From Epichloe hybrida (Eukaryota > Ascomycota > Sordariomycetes > Hypocreales > Clavicipitaceae), in the NCBI GenBank assembly GCA_019022495.1, contig JAFEKR010000040.1:62001-126000 (forward strand): DNA of 64,000 nucleotides, in the 5' to 3' direction. Made by a program: the position numbers and the translations under genes. The stretch's first letter is position 1. The number at the start of each line of letters is the position of its first letter. Shown here in pieces: positions 37,710-51,586 of the stretch. The notes below the pieces were generated by a model. It did no database searches. It had not been told where the DNA came from and saw only the letters and a program-made list of their open reading frames with translations.

Positions 37710-39470
37710 CAGAGTATTATTTGTAGTTTAGTTAGTGTAGTTTTTAGGAAAAATTTGTATTTGTATTGTAGTTTTTTTTTGTAGTGTAGTATATTATAGT
37801 TTTTTTTCGCTTATAGTGTAGTGTAGTTAGTGTGGTTACTAACTACACTAACTACAAAAACTACAAATGTAGTGTTAGTAAAAAAAAAGTAGGCCTTTTT
37901 ATTATATAATGTTATTATAAGGATTAAAAGAAAGCTAGTTATATAGAAGCTTTTATTATTACCTATTTTACTTAATTAGTTATAGAATTTATAATATTTA
38001 CCTTTTTTAAGAATTTTACTATAACTAGGGTTATTTATAATATTATACCTTTTTAATAATACTATTATACTTATTACTTTATTTTACTAATATAACTTTA
38101 AGAAAAACCTTCTAATTATTTTATTTACTATTATTATTAATTATTTTATATTTTTATTATTAATTTAATTAAAAAATACCCTAAACTAATATAATTAAAT
38201 TAAATTAGAAATCTAAATAAATATATAAAAGTTAATAGAACATATACTTAGTACTTTAATATTATTATTAATATAATAAGAACTTAAAAAAAGCTTAAAC
38301 TATTTATTTACTATTTAAACTAATTAAATGTTACTTTAAGCTTTATAATTTTAAAGCTTTAAGAAGTTATATATAGTAACTTTATATATATTATTACTAT
38401 AATATATAAAGAAAGAATATAAGAAACTAATATTTATAGTATATTAATAAATAACTAATAGTATTATTTTAATTACCTTATATAGCTTAATTAAGCTATA
38501 AAAAATAAGTTTAACTTATTTTTAAAAATAATACTAGGACTTAGTTTTATATAATATACTATACTTATTATAAAAGGTAGTTAAAGTACTAGGACTAGCT
38601 ATATAATTAGCTATTTAGTAAAAAGAATATATATATACTTATTATAAAAGCATTAATAACCTTAATTACTATTATTTTACTTTTATTATTATTTTAAAAA
38701 AATATAAAAGAGAAAACATTTTTATAATATTAATATTTTTAAAAACCTTAAAATACTAAGTTATTAAAAACTATAGCTTTTACTATAGTAATTTACTTAT
38801 AATTACTAGTATTTATATTTAAGTTATTTATTTATTATTTATTATTTATTAAACTTTAACACTAATAATATTATTAGTAATCTTAGTAATCTTAGTAATA
38901 CTAGTAATATTAGTAATATTAGTATTATAAGCTATTATAAGCTATTATAAGCTATAATAAGATATAATAAGCTACTTATATTAAATTTACTAGTAGTTCT
39001 TTTTATAGTTTTTTTAAAATAAGTAATAATAATAATTTATAGAAATAGTAAATAATATAATAAAAAGGGTTTTCTTTAAGTTATATTAGGGAAATAAAGT
39101 ATTAAGTTAAATAGTATTATTAAAAAAGTATAATACTATATATAACCTTACTTAGTTATAATAAAATTATAAAAATAATATAATATTATAAATTCTATAA
39201 CTAATTTAATAAAATAGGTAATAATAAAAGCTTTTATATAACTAGTATTCTTTTAACCTTATAAATACTAATAACTAATAAAAAGTCTAATACTACATTT
39301 GTAGTATTTGTAGTTAGTGTAGTTTAGGAAAAAGAATTTATAGTGTAATGTATTATAGTTTCTTTTTCCTTGTAGTTAGTGTAGTTTGTAGTGTAATGTA
39401 GTTTATAGTGTAGTTACTACACTACACTACAAATACTACACTACACTACACGTTTTAGTGCAATACTCTG
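37710..39470. mobile_element. hAT-like element copy C (inverted relative to A and B)
   Basis: Starts CAGAGTATTATTTGTAGTTT and ends GTGCAATACTCTG, with a perfect 8-bp target duplication CTTACTAG at 37,702-37,709 and 39,471-39,478. It is 1,761 bp and runs in the opposite orientation to copies A and B: the GTGCAATACTCTG end is on the right. It carries the same subterminal ACTAC/GTAGT arrays. Around 38,575-38,640 an extra segment duplicates the CTTATTATAAAAG stretch. No transposase frame is left. Confidence 0.92.
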
Positions 39471-41176
39471 CTTACTAGTAAGCTTAGGCTTCATAGCTAA
39501 GTACTTATAGTTTAAGTAATTTATAATAACTTTAATTATATAAGCTAAATAAGTAAGATAGTGTCTTTATATATAAAAAGCCTCTTAGATAGCTAATAAT
39601 TTACTATTAGGTATTAAATATTAAATATTATAATTTAGTATTAGTTATTTTCCTTAATATAAATATAACTAAGTACTAGTAACTTAATACTAATATTATA
39701 AGTATAGCCTTAATTATATATTTAAATATATTTATCTTTACTCTAAGATATATAAGTAAGTTATAATATACTAAAATTAGCGCTTTTAAAAATCTTTATT
39801 AAAGTTCTTTAAATATTACTAACTTATAGGATTTTAGTTTAAATATTACTAGTTAATTCCCTTTAAGGTAATTTAGTAATAAAATAATAACTTTATTATA
39901 TTATTTAATAAAATAGTAATAAAATCTAGTAAAACTAAGAAAAAACTAAATATTAAAAATACTATATAGTATTAGCTAGGTTATAATTACTTTAACTTTT
40001 ACTAAGTTTATTATAATACTTTTCTTTAATATCTTAAAGCCTAAAAATTTAACTTTTTTAACCAAAAATTAATATTTCTTAAGGTTAATAAAAAGGCTTA
40101 TTTTCTTAAACTTATATAAAACTTATTTAATATACTTTATATACTCTTTAATCTTATTACTATATATTAGTATATTATTTAAGTAAATAATATAAGTCTT
40201 ATTAATAAGTTTTTAAGAGTATTATTAATATACTCTTAAAAAGTTACTAGTATATTAACTAGTTTTAATAGTATTATAAGATATTTAAAGTAATTATATT
40301 AATAATAAAATACTATTTTTTACTTATTACCTAAGTAAATATATAGCTAGTAATATATATCTTTTAAATCTAAGACTATAAAAATAACTATACTTATTAA
40401 TTAATTAAGAATTTTAGTAATAAAAGGGAAAAGAGCCTTATTTTTAATTATAATCTTATTTAAGCCCTTATAATCTATATAAAGCCTTAATTTTCTTTTT
40501 TTCTTTAAAATAAATAAAATTAAGGCTTTAGCTAAGCTAACTAATTTTCTAATTTACCCTTTAAGCTATATACTTATAAATTACTCTTTAAGGACCTTTA
40601 GCTTTCTCTAAGCTAAATTATATATAAGCCTTTAAGGTAATATTTTCTTTTTTTTTAATTTAATAGTATAAGTATAATCTCCTAGTTTAAGAAGCTTACT
40701 TACTAACTCTTTAGAAAAAATATTTATAAACTCCTTATATTTTTCTAGGATTATTAGTATAAGGTATTTAATACTTTTATTTTAATTTAATATAGTTTCT
40801 TTATTACTTATATTTTCTAGAATTTATATAACTATAATACCTTTACTTTTTTACTATAAATAAGTATACTCTAGGATTTATATAGTTACTTTACTATTTA
40901 TTTATATATTTATTATTACTAGGTTTTTTAATTAGCCTTTACCTTTTCCTTTTTAATTTTTATTTTCTAGAATACTTAGCTTAATCTTTATTACTTCTAA
41001 TAATAAAGTAATTACTATTATTCTTTTTCTTATATACCTATTACTTATTATAAGTAAAGAAAAGATATTTTATTATTACTAAATATCTCTAATATTTATA
41101 CTTCTAATATATAATTATAAGTAAATATTCTTTAATTTAGTTTATACCTAGAATTATCCCTTTACTTATATTAATA
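39471..41176 (-). mobile_element. Gypsy copy G3, segment 4 (RT region)
   Basis: Matches G2 from about 33,375 to 35,068, including the RT/RNase H region, in a more mutated state. It ends with the 16-bp site TTTACTTATATTAATA (41,161-41,176) duplicated by the LINE. Confidence 0.82.
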
Positions 41177-44100
41177 TATATTCTTTACGCTAGCTAGCTA
41201 ACTATGTAGCTGTTCCTAGTACTCTATCTGCTTAGTTAAGAGGGAAAACCCTTTACTAGGAAGAAAAACCCCCTTACGTTTATTAACAAGCTAGCGCTAA
41301 CCCTCTTCTAGGTCTACACCATATTAGGTGTGATTAATTATAAGTGTTTAGTACTAGCTTATGCTAGCCTTATCCTAAAGAAAATAAAAAAGAAAGGAAA
41401 AAGTATAGTAATAGTCCTAACTAGCTCCCTTTAGTGCTAGTCTAGTCTTACTCTAACTTAGCTCTATATCTCTTACTTTACCCTAGGGTATAGTAAATTT
41501 AGATTTATAATAATAATTTACTTTTTATTTACTTTACTTCTAACTCTTCTAGTGCCTTACTTTTTAGCTAAATTTAACCTAGTACTAGTCTAAATATCTT
41601 ATAAAGTCTAAGCATATAGTTTTATTTAATTATAGTAAGGGGTAAGTAATTTAGGCCTAGTAACTAGGCGGTTTTACTCCTAGATTAGTTATGTGCTATC
41701 TATGTGTTTACTTATCTTATGCTTTGTTTTCTAGCTAATATTATAGTTAGTCCCCCCTCCCCCTCTCTTAAGTATAAAAGAGAGCTTCTCCTCCCTTAAG
41801 GTTCTAATCTTTTTTCTCTTTTTATAATAAATTTCCTATAAGTTCTTTTCCTTCCTATCCCTTTTAGGAGCTATTTAAGGCTTCTCTAGTCTAGTGCTAG
41901 TTTAAATACTAATGTTTTACGTAGAAAAACGCGCTATAATATTACTAAGCTCTATAAGTACCTTATTTTTAGTATTACTCTAGCTCTAATTTGCCTAGGA
42001 ACTTATAACCTTAAATAAGTATTTAAGGAAGTCCCTAACCTAGAAGTAATTAGATTAAGTAGAGGTAAAAGGCCTAGAAGTAAGTTCTCTTTACCTTTAT
42101 TTTGCCTTATTTCTAGGTCTAACCTAGGGTAGCTAGGTAAGCTATAAGAGATCTAGTGTATGTCCTACAAGACATAATCCGTTAAAAATAAGGGCTATTA
42201 GTGCTATAATATTATTAGTAAGTTAGTTTATTTCTAGTCTAGGGGCAGGGCTAATCTATATATAAAGGGGTGATGTCTAACGCCTGTTTTAATTATTAGG
42301 TCTGTAATTATATATGTGTTAAGGTAATATTAACTCCTATGCTTATTCTAAGCTTACTCTAGTGCTAATTTACTTATAGCTAAATATCGCTAGCTAGTAA
42401 GGGGAATATTAGTAGTTAGTTAAGACCTAGGCTAGTATAGTTACTAGGAGTAATATAAGTGGTTTTACTCTAGCTTAGTAGTGGCTTTATTCTATAGCTA
42501 ACTTTAATTATTTAGGCCCTAGAGGACTATATAGCTTAGGTTAAGAAACTCTATGCTAAAAACTACACTAAGAAGAAATAGGGCGTTACTATAGTAAGCC
42601 TAGACCTAGCTAGGTCTAGGTTTATAGAGGAATAATATAATAAGGTTATCTTTTAGCTCTAGTAGCTTAATGCCTAAGCAGCGAAGACAAACTAGCTCCT
42701 AGCTACTAGCCTATTAGCTAAGGGTAAGAGTAAGGTAATAGAGGATATAATCCTTATTTCTAAGGAGAAATAGGGCTAATTCTAGGTTAGTAAAGGGGTA
42801 GCAGTAGGCTAGTATAAAGTAATACCTATAGCTTTTTAACTTCAAATTAATCTAATAACTATTCTAGACCTATAGTCTTCCTATTATAGTGTAATTTCGC
42901 CTTATATCTAGCCTGCCTCTGTGGCTATACTATCTTACCTAGTGCCTCTCTCTAGTTATTTACAGTGTTTATTTATTAGTTAGTTTAGTTACCTCTAGGG
43001 TAGCCTAGATCCTCCCTTAGTTTACGTTAACTAAAGGCTAGGTCTTATACTAATATATAGTATTAGAGTCTTCTTATACTAAGGAATTACTTTATAATAT
43101 ATCTTGCCTTTAGGGGATTATCTAGGGCTAGCCTTACCTCCTATATATCTCTAGGCTATTTTATTTAGGGGTGTTTATAGTTATAGTTAGTGTAATTAAT
43201 AATTATATAGTACTAGTCTTTAACTTCATAACTATAGCTATATAGGGGCGAAGCTACCCTAGGAATATGCCTTTAGAAAAGGAACTTATTAAGGCTAATC
43301 TTTCCTATATATAATTATACTATTATAGAGAAAACGTGCTTATTAAGCCTAGTGTGGAATTTCTAGATTTCCTTTAGGTTATAGGTAGGCAGGCGGTTCT
43401 CTATTAGCTCTCTCCTATGCTTATATTATCTTTATTACCTATTAGAATACTAGTCTTTCTATCTTTTCTTTTACTTCTTATATAGTTATATATCTAGTTT
43501 ATTATTAGTAAGTAAGGGTTTTCTTCTATATTATAGTACTATTTACACTAAGTTAGCTATAGCCTATATCTTATTTATTATTTTACTAAGTATAATCCTT
43601 TCCTTAAACTTTTACTTTATTTTATTTAGGTAAAGGTCTAGGGGGGGATATAGGTTTTAACTTCTAGCTAAGTAATTAGTATAGCCTTAAATGCTCTAGC
43701 TATAGTTTAGAGATAGGTTAATTAGTTTGCTATAAAACTTCTAACTATTCCTTATAGTTTTTCTCCTTTCTTAGTTAAGGTATAGTAAGCGCTTGCCCTA
43801 TAGGTAAGAATAGGCTAGACTACTTATATATATATAAGCTAGGTATCTCTAAAGCTAATACCTTATGCTAACGCTACTAATATAAAGAGTGTAAGCTACT
43901 ACTAGGCTAGTTTTCCCTTAAGGATATTCTTATAGGCACTTTAGTTAAGTTTCTTATTTACCTATACCCTAAGGAATTAGTATACCTCTATTAGCGCTAT
44001 CTTCTCTATACTAAGCTAGACCTTAGCCTATAGGGGCTTATAAGCCTTACTAAAGTGTATAAGTTTAGTTTTTACTAGGTTAAACTTTACTCCTACCTCT

Positions 44101-47100
44101 TTTACTTATTCCTTATAGATTTTCTAAGTAGCCTTAAGTTTTCTCTAAGTTTATGCTATATTTTTACTAAATACTATAATATTTATATTATTAGTAAATC
44201 TAATTACTACTATGCCTAGGATAGCCTAGAGGCATATATAAAGTTCTATAGAGTAAAGAAGAAAGAGAATTAGTAAAAGGGGAGATCCTTATAGGGTACT
44301 AGCCTTAATTTTAAAGGGTTTAGAGAGTTCTCTATTAAAGCTAAGCTAGCTTATTTTATTTACTAGGAAGCTTTATATTATAGCTATTAGCTAGCAAGGG
44401 ATTTCTATTAGGATTAGTAAGTAAATTAGGTATAGGTAGCTAACTCTATTAAAAGCAAATAAGATATTTATCTAGGTAAGTAAGGCAATTTTACCCTTAC
44501 TCTAGGCCTCTCTTACGCACTTTACTAAGACCCTAATTATAGTCTTTATTAACCTATTTATCCTATTCCCTATTTATAGCTCTAGGAGAAGTCCTTTTAC
44601 CTTAGTAAAGGCTATAAGTCACTTTATAATTACTACTTCTATAATTTTTCCTATAATATTTAGTAAGGAGATAGGCCTCTAAGCATTAGCCCTCCTTATC
44701 TCTTTTATTATCTTGCCTAGTTTCCTAATTACTACTACTCTAGTAGTCTAGAATTAGGCTAGGAAATACCTTACTTTAAGGATAGTGTTTAGGAGCTAGA
44801 CTATAGCTTCTTTTACTAGCTTATTATAGGCCTTAATAAGGCCTACTAGGAGCTTATTATTACTTAGTGCTTTTTAGCTAGCTATATCTAATATAATATC
44901 TAATATCTCTTCTAGTCTAAACTAGTTATTATCTAGGAATAGTATATTATTTAGCTCTAGGAAGGTAAGGTCTAGGATTTAGAAGAGGTTTGCTATAAGC
45001 TTAGGGAAAAACCTTAGTACTAGCACACTTACTTTATCCTTATGTATAGTAGCTAGGTTTAGGTTGTTTTTAGTCCTTTTTAGCTCTAGTAGCCTAGGTA
45101 GTTCTAGGGGGGCCTAGCTTTAGAGCTAGGCTTATCTCTCTAGTCTTTATACTCCCCTATTCTTTCTCTATATATTAGCCTTTTATAAGGTATCTCTTTA
45201 TATATTTCTTCTCTTAGTTTTAATAACTTATTCTTAGTCCTTATTTACCTTAGTGTAAGCTTACTAGTTTACTTCTATTCTCTATTATCTCTATTATCTC
45301 TTTACCTATCTAGCTTTAGTAACTACCTCTTTAGCTATCCTTAACTACTATGCCTCTAGGCTAGGGAGCCCCTAGGGCTTTTATAGGGCTACCTTATTTA
45401 CTATTTATTAAAGGTTTATAATAAGCTAGGTAGCGTACGTATCTATCCCTTCTTTGTCTTATAAATCTAGGGTGTTTTTAAGTTAAAAGTGTACTACTAC
45501 CTTTACCTTTATATACGGTTTATCTATTATATTCTATGTGTGTCTAAGGGCCTATAGGATGTTATCTTATAGGCTAGTGAAGATGCTAATTAGCTATAGG
45601 ATATAGTTAGATCTAGTAAGGTCTTTTGCTCCTTTATAGTGAACTTAGATATCTAGGGTTACTTACGCTAGGTTTATAGTACTATCCCTATTATCCTTAT
45701 GTTATCTAGTTAGTTCCCCTTAGGGCATTACTAGTCTAAGCCTTTACTAGCTTATAAGTTCTAGTAGCTTATTTGCTTTATTAGTGGTTTTATCTAGCCT
45801 ATCCTAGAGGGGATGCTTTTAGTTAAAATCTCCTATAAATACGCTCTAGTTATATAGTGTCTCTGTGTTAATGTCTTATATAGGGGTGTTTTAGTTATTA
45901 CTATAACCTTCTAAATAAAGGGAATAGATATTAATCCTATGAATTTCCACTAGTAACTAGTTAGGCCCTCCCTAGGCTAACTATAACCTTATATTATGTT
46001 TTTTATTAATATATATAGCGTTATGCCTATTATAGTATATAAGTTAAAACTAGGTAAGGCCTAGTGTAAGAGGCTATAGATATTTTATATGTTCTTACTC
46101 TTAGATTACTATTATATCTATATTAGTTTAGTAATAGAGCATAATATATATTAGGCTATCTTTCTTATTTACATTTTAGAAGAGAACTTATAATATTACT
46201 ATATTAATTAGGGGGGTAGTAGTAAGTCTTAGCTATCCTATGCTAGTTTTATTCTAGCTTTAAGTTATTTTATGTAGTACCTAATGCTCCTAGCTCTTAG
46301 CTATTTAGCGCTTTACTCTATGTTTATAGGTTAACCTCTTTTTCTTCCTATTATTACTATAGGTTCTATAGCTATACTAGCTTTCTCTTAGGCTAGAGCT
46401 AGGTTCCTACTAGGGGAGCTAGAGGTAAAGCGAGATAGTTATTTTAGGTAACTAGCCTTTACTATGTTTTACTTCTCTTTTAGTACTAGGTAGTCTCTAG
46501 ACTAGGCTAGGTATAGTCTAAAGTATAGGATATAGTTTTCCTTAAGTTATTTATTTATTATTAGGCATAATGCCTTACTATCTTTATACTAGCTAGCTTT
46601 GTACTTATTATACCTTAGTGCTACCTTATAAAACTTAGTAATATGTCCTATTTAAAGTAGTTATAGCACTATCTAGGTTATAAGGTCTTATTATATAGTT
46701 TAGTTTAGAATAGCTTTACTTTAAAGACTATTTTATCTTAGTATATCTTATTAGTATTTTTAACTTTAGCTAGTCTAAGAATTAGGGTGGTTTACTAGGT
46801 GTTCTTACCCTAGGGGTGTCTTATGGTTACCTTAATTATATTTACTTTATTTACTTTTCTAATTTCTATTACTAGGTTCTTAATAGATATATACTTTATT
46901 AGGAAACCCTTAATAATAACGCTAAGTATATAGTAGTAAATAGCTACCTCTAGGCTAAACACTTTAGTAATTTATTTTTAGTTTTCTTTATACTACACTG
47001 CGTTTCCTTTAAAGGTAATAATTATATCCTTACTAGGGAGTCTTCTAGCTACTACTACTAAGGCTTACCTAATAGCTTTATTTATAGCTATAACTATATC

Positions 47101-47749
47101 TTTTATACCCCTAGACTAAAGTAATTCTTATATAGTATTTCCTTTTATAAGTACTTCTCTATATTATTTTCTAGGGACTTAGAGAGAGAGAGGGTTAGTA
47201 TTTAGTTATTTTAGGGCAGGCCTAGCTATAATGCTAGCCTAGGTTAAGGAGTTATTATCTTTAGCTTTCTCCCTAATAGCCTTCTTAAGAGCTATTTTTA
47301 ATGCTTTTTTAGTGGTATAGATATTACTATTATTAGTGTTTATAGTTCTTATTTTAGCTTAGGCGTGGTTTACTACCTAGTTAGCTATAGTAAGTATAAT
47401 ATGCTACACTTAAGTGACTTTATTACTTAGGATAAGGCTAGTAATCTTATTATAATATTTTATATCTTTAGGGTATGTAAATTAGTTTTAGTTTACTATT
47501 AGGTTATCTTTACTCCTTTAGATATTAAACTATCCTATTCCTACGTTTAGGTAGTAGCTACTCTAAGCTAGCCCCTTTAAGCCTATGTTAATTACTATTA
47601 GCGTCTTATTTACACTCCTACCACTAGCTCTATTATAGTGTAATATTATAAGGGGGGAGAAATAAAGGCAAGGATTTTAAATATTAATGTGATTTATATT
47701 TTAGAGGCAATTCCGAACCTTAGGGTCAGTGCGAAAAAGTATGCAAAGG
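41177..47749 (-). mobile_element. LINE (non-LTR retrotransposon), Tad-like, RIP-degraded
   Basis: A 6.57-kb insertion flanked by the 16-bp direct repeat TTTACTTATATTAATA (41,161-41,176 and 47,750-47,765), and without LTRs: long target duplications are typical of target-primed integration. Minus-strand motifs in the correct order: endonuclease core VFIGDFN followed by KHPL at about 45,795-45,850; RT block RPISLLNIIGKIIE at about 44,625-44,690; RT active-site box RFTNNINIIVFS at about 44,165-44,218, where both catalytic Asp codons now read Asn. The 3' end on the minus strand lies at 41,177 and has no obvious poly-A, only a TA-rich tail. Clade assignment (Tad-like) is a guess from host and layout; LINE class is firm. 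Confidence 0.88.
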
Positions 47750-49311
47750 TTTACTTATATTAATAATAAAGTAATTAACTTAGTAAACTTTTATAAATCC
47801 TATATTTTTTTTATTTTTATTAATTTTTTTAAGATTTCTTAATATAAAATTACTTTTTTACTTATATTTTTTAGTATTTTATCTAATTAAATTACATTCT
47901 TTTAACCCTTTTTTAATAATAATTTTAGATAAATTATTAAAGACTATATACTTATATTAAATAGTACTTAAATAGCTAATTACTAGTTATCTTATTATAA
48001 AAATACTTATATTCTTATTTTATTATTTATAAGGTATTTTATAGTAAGATTATATTTCTAAGTTTATACTAATTAAACTAGTATTATATTAAGAGATATA
48101 GCTTTATTATTACTTTTACTATATTTCTTAGTTATATATCTAGTACTTTTATAAGTAAAATAATCTAGTGCTTAATAAGCTAGTAATATATACCTAGGCT
48201 TTTTATATTTATAGTATACTAAGAATAATCTTTTTTCTTAATCTTTACTTTATTACTATATTTTATTTATAAGTAATATAAAATAAGAGTATTATCTTTT
48301 TCTTTTAAAGTCTTAACTTTTTTTATTACTTTAGCTTAAGCTTATTATAACCTTTACTTTTTTACCTTAGCCTTATAGTTAGCTTTAATTTATTAAAATC
48401 TCTTAATTAATTATTTACTTTCTTATAGTATTATTTAAGCTATTTAAAAAGATTATAATTTTTAAATATATAAGGATTTCTTTAGGTAACTTAGCTTTTA
48501 CCTTAGCTTAAGCTTATATAAAGAATTAAAATAATTAGTTATTCTTTTACTTAAGATTTAGTAATAACCTTATTATTTCTAAGTATCTTATACTTATATT
48601 TATTATTTTAGTTTTTAGCTATTTTAGAAAATTTACCTAGGTAATTAATAAATAATTTATATACTTATTTATAACTATATAATATATTTATTATTACTTT
48701 ATATTACTAACTAGGTAATTACTTATATCTATTACTTTAGTTATCTTATCTTTAAAGGTATAGTAATTTAATTTAAATAATATATCTAAGTTTACTAAGA
48801 AATTCTATAAGCTTTTATATATTTCCCCCTTATATATAAGTATTTTTATCTATATTTTAATAAGATTACCTTACTATATAATTACTACTAAGTTACTATA
48901 AACTATAAGTAAAATTATAGCTAATATTTAAGGGGTAATTATAAGTCTTATTTAAGGTCTAGCTAATCCTAGATTTACCTTAAGCTCTTTAATTTATACC
49001 TTTATTTATAAGATCTTTTATTTTCTCTAAAGGTAATATAGCTTAGCTTATATAATCTTATAGTATTATTATAATACCTTTTTCTCTTTAGTTATATTAT
49101 TTATAACTTTACTTAAATTAAAATTAAGTAATATTTATTATACCTTATTATTATCCTTAGTTTTAAATAGTAAGAGTTCCTTACTTTCTTAATTATCTAT
49201 AGCTTTATTATTATAAAGTACTAGTGTATTTCTTCTAGATCTTTAAAGCATTAGCTATATAATAATCTAGCTAATACTTAATATTCTTAAAAAGGTTAAG
49301 AGAGATTAATT
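47750..49311 (-). mobile_element. Gypsy copy G3, segment 5 (gag/5' side)
   Basis: Resumes G3 after the LINE and matches G2 from about 35,070 to 36,618, ending at the 5' LTR of G3. Strongly RIPed. Confidence 0.82.
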
Positions 49312-49581
49312 TATTATAGCTTATACTAAAAGGTTAAGAATAAAGTAATAGCTAAGACTATTATAATTACTACTAGATAAATACTAGCTAAGGGTAAGTA
49401 TATAAAGGTTTTAATCTCTAACCTAACACTAATAATATATATAGTTTTTAATAAATACCTTACTTTATAAGTATATAGCTATCTTATAGCTAGCTAGCCT
49501 CTTTATTATTTATATAGCCTAAAGGTTCTCTAAAGACTTGCTTTAATAAATATCCTATCTCTAACCTCTGCGCTCCTAATA
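49312..49581 (-). repeat. 5' LTR of gypsy copy G3
   Basis: 270 bp, minus orientation, starting TATTATAGC and ending GCTCCTAATA on the plus strand. The following GGGAC would be its target duplication; the partner LTR was lost with the left part of G3. Confidence 0.88.
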
Positions 49582-51586
49582 GGGACTAAGGGAGAAGGCC
49601 CTAATTTAGACCTTAATTCAGGCCCTAAGGATCTTTAATATTAACGGTTACTAAAACTAGCTAGCCTATAGCATATATAATTAGGGCACCTAGGGCTTCT
49701 TTGCTAAAGAAAACTAGCTTTATTACTAAAGAAATCCCTAATTTTTCTAACATTAAGGATAAAGACTTTAAATATATAGCTTATAATTAATCTAAGGTAG
49801 TTAGAAGACCTAGGAAATTAGCTATCCCTAACCCCCTAGATCTCTAAATTAAATAGAGGGGGATACGCTAAAAATTAGCCCTATACTATATAATAAACAG
49901 TTAATTTGCTTATTTCTAGTTAATTAAAAGACTAGATATAAGTGGGTATTCTTATTACCTAATAAGGAAAGCCTAACTATTTATAGGGCTATTAAGGGCT
50001 TCTTTAAAGAGCTTAAAAATTAACTAGGTTAATATCCTAGGTACCTTTACTTTAATAGAGGCTAAGAAATTAATTCTAGTTGTTAAACCTTGTTAAATTC
50101 TAAGGGAATTAAATTTATAACTTCTAGTCCCTATATCTATAAGTAAAATTAATTAGTAAAGTATTTAATTTGTACTATTCTAGATTAATTAAGGGCTACT
50201 ATCTAGTGGGCAAAATTACCTTTATATCTATAGTGTTTTATATTACCTATAGTTATTAACCTAGTTAATATAACTACTAATACTATAAAGGATAAAAGCC
50301 CTAAATAAATACTAGCTAGGGAGCTAAATTAGCCCTATATAACTAATATTAGCAGTATTAGAGCTATAGGATCTTACTATAAGATTCTAATCCCCTTAGA
50401 AAAATAACCTAAAGCCTAGAAGTTAGTAGCTAGGACTATCCCTAGAAGATTATTAGTTACACTAGGTTTTAACACCTACCTAGTGTATATCCCCTCTAAA
50501 AGGCTAGTGATAAAGACTAGCTTTATTAAGATTATAAAACCTATAGGTCCTATCTCTAAAGGATTACCTAGGCTTTCTATAAGGGATAACCCTTTAGAGG
50601 GGGAAAATAATTTAGTATAATAAGATCTAAATTAAGGTTTAAAGGATTACCTTATAAATAACATAGGTATCCCTATAGGTTAAAAAAAACTACCTATAGG
50701 CCCTAAAGAACCCCCTAAAGGTCTAATTCTAAAGGCCTTAGAGAAGGCTATGCCTATAACTTAACTAGGAAATTAGTTTTTAACTCTAGACCTAAATTTT
50801 AATAAAATTACTAACTTTAACCCTAATATTAACCCTATAGATATTAATATTAGTTCCTTTTTTTCTCTAGATTTTATTAAAGAAATTTACTTTAAGGTAT
50901 AGAAAAAGCTAAAGGAAAATAACCCTAATAGCCCTAAACCTAAGACCTAGAAGTAAGCTATATCTAGCCTTAAAAGGGATAAATAAATAGAAGCTATATA
51001 TAAGGAATATAAATAGCTTCTAAAGGCTAGTATATTTAAATTTATAGGGAAAGACTAAGTACCTAAGGGCTAAAAACTACTAAAAAATAGGCTTATATAT
51101 AAGCTTAAAAAGGATAAAGAAAATAATCCTTTAAAATATAAGGCCTAACTTATTACTAAGGGATTTATATAAATTAAAGATCTAGATTATCTAGAGACCT
51201 TTATAGCTATAAGCATTCCCCCTAGCTAAAGGATTTTACTAGCCTTAGTGGCTTAGAATAACTAGGAAATTAAATAGGTTAATTTTATAGGGGCTTTTCT
51301 TAATAGTAAGCTTTAATAATAGATTTATATAGTTATTCTAGATAGATTTATTAAATTCCTTAAAGTAAATCCTAAACTAGCTAAATTAGCTAGAAGTTTT
51401 AGCTATAAACCTTTTAAAAATTAAGTAATTTTATTATAGAAGTCTTTATATAGCCTAAAATAAAGCTTAAGGGAGTGGTAATAAGCACTAATAGTAGTGC
51501 TAAAGTCCCTAGGATTTAACTCTCTTATATTTAACCTAGCTATATTCTTTAATCCCTTTACTAAAACCTTTATTATTATATACTTC
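49582..51586 (+). mobile_element. Ty1/copia relic: integrase and reverse transcriptase
   Basis: On the plus strand, reading through RIP stops, two copia signatures remain in the right order. The first is an integrase-core segment with RYKWVFLLPNKES and IKGFFKELKN at about 49,928-50,090. The second is an RT start with TKGF, LDYLETF, LLALVA and GAFLNSKL at about 51,139-51,320 (family form VAKGF, DYxETFAP, LLALAA, DVKxAFLNG). Stops sit where CAA/CAG/TGG codons are expected. Integrase before RT defines Ty1/copia. No LTR or RNase H is visible; the element is cut by G3 on the left and ends at the composition boundary near 51,586, 80 bp upstream of a housekeeping gene. Confidence 0.78.

Noticed and set aside
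1..51586. Centromere
   Set aside because: A 51-kb RIPed transposon nest would fit a pericentromere, but AT-rich blocks of this kind also occur along chromosome arms; nothing in the sequence decides it.
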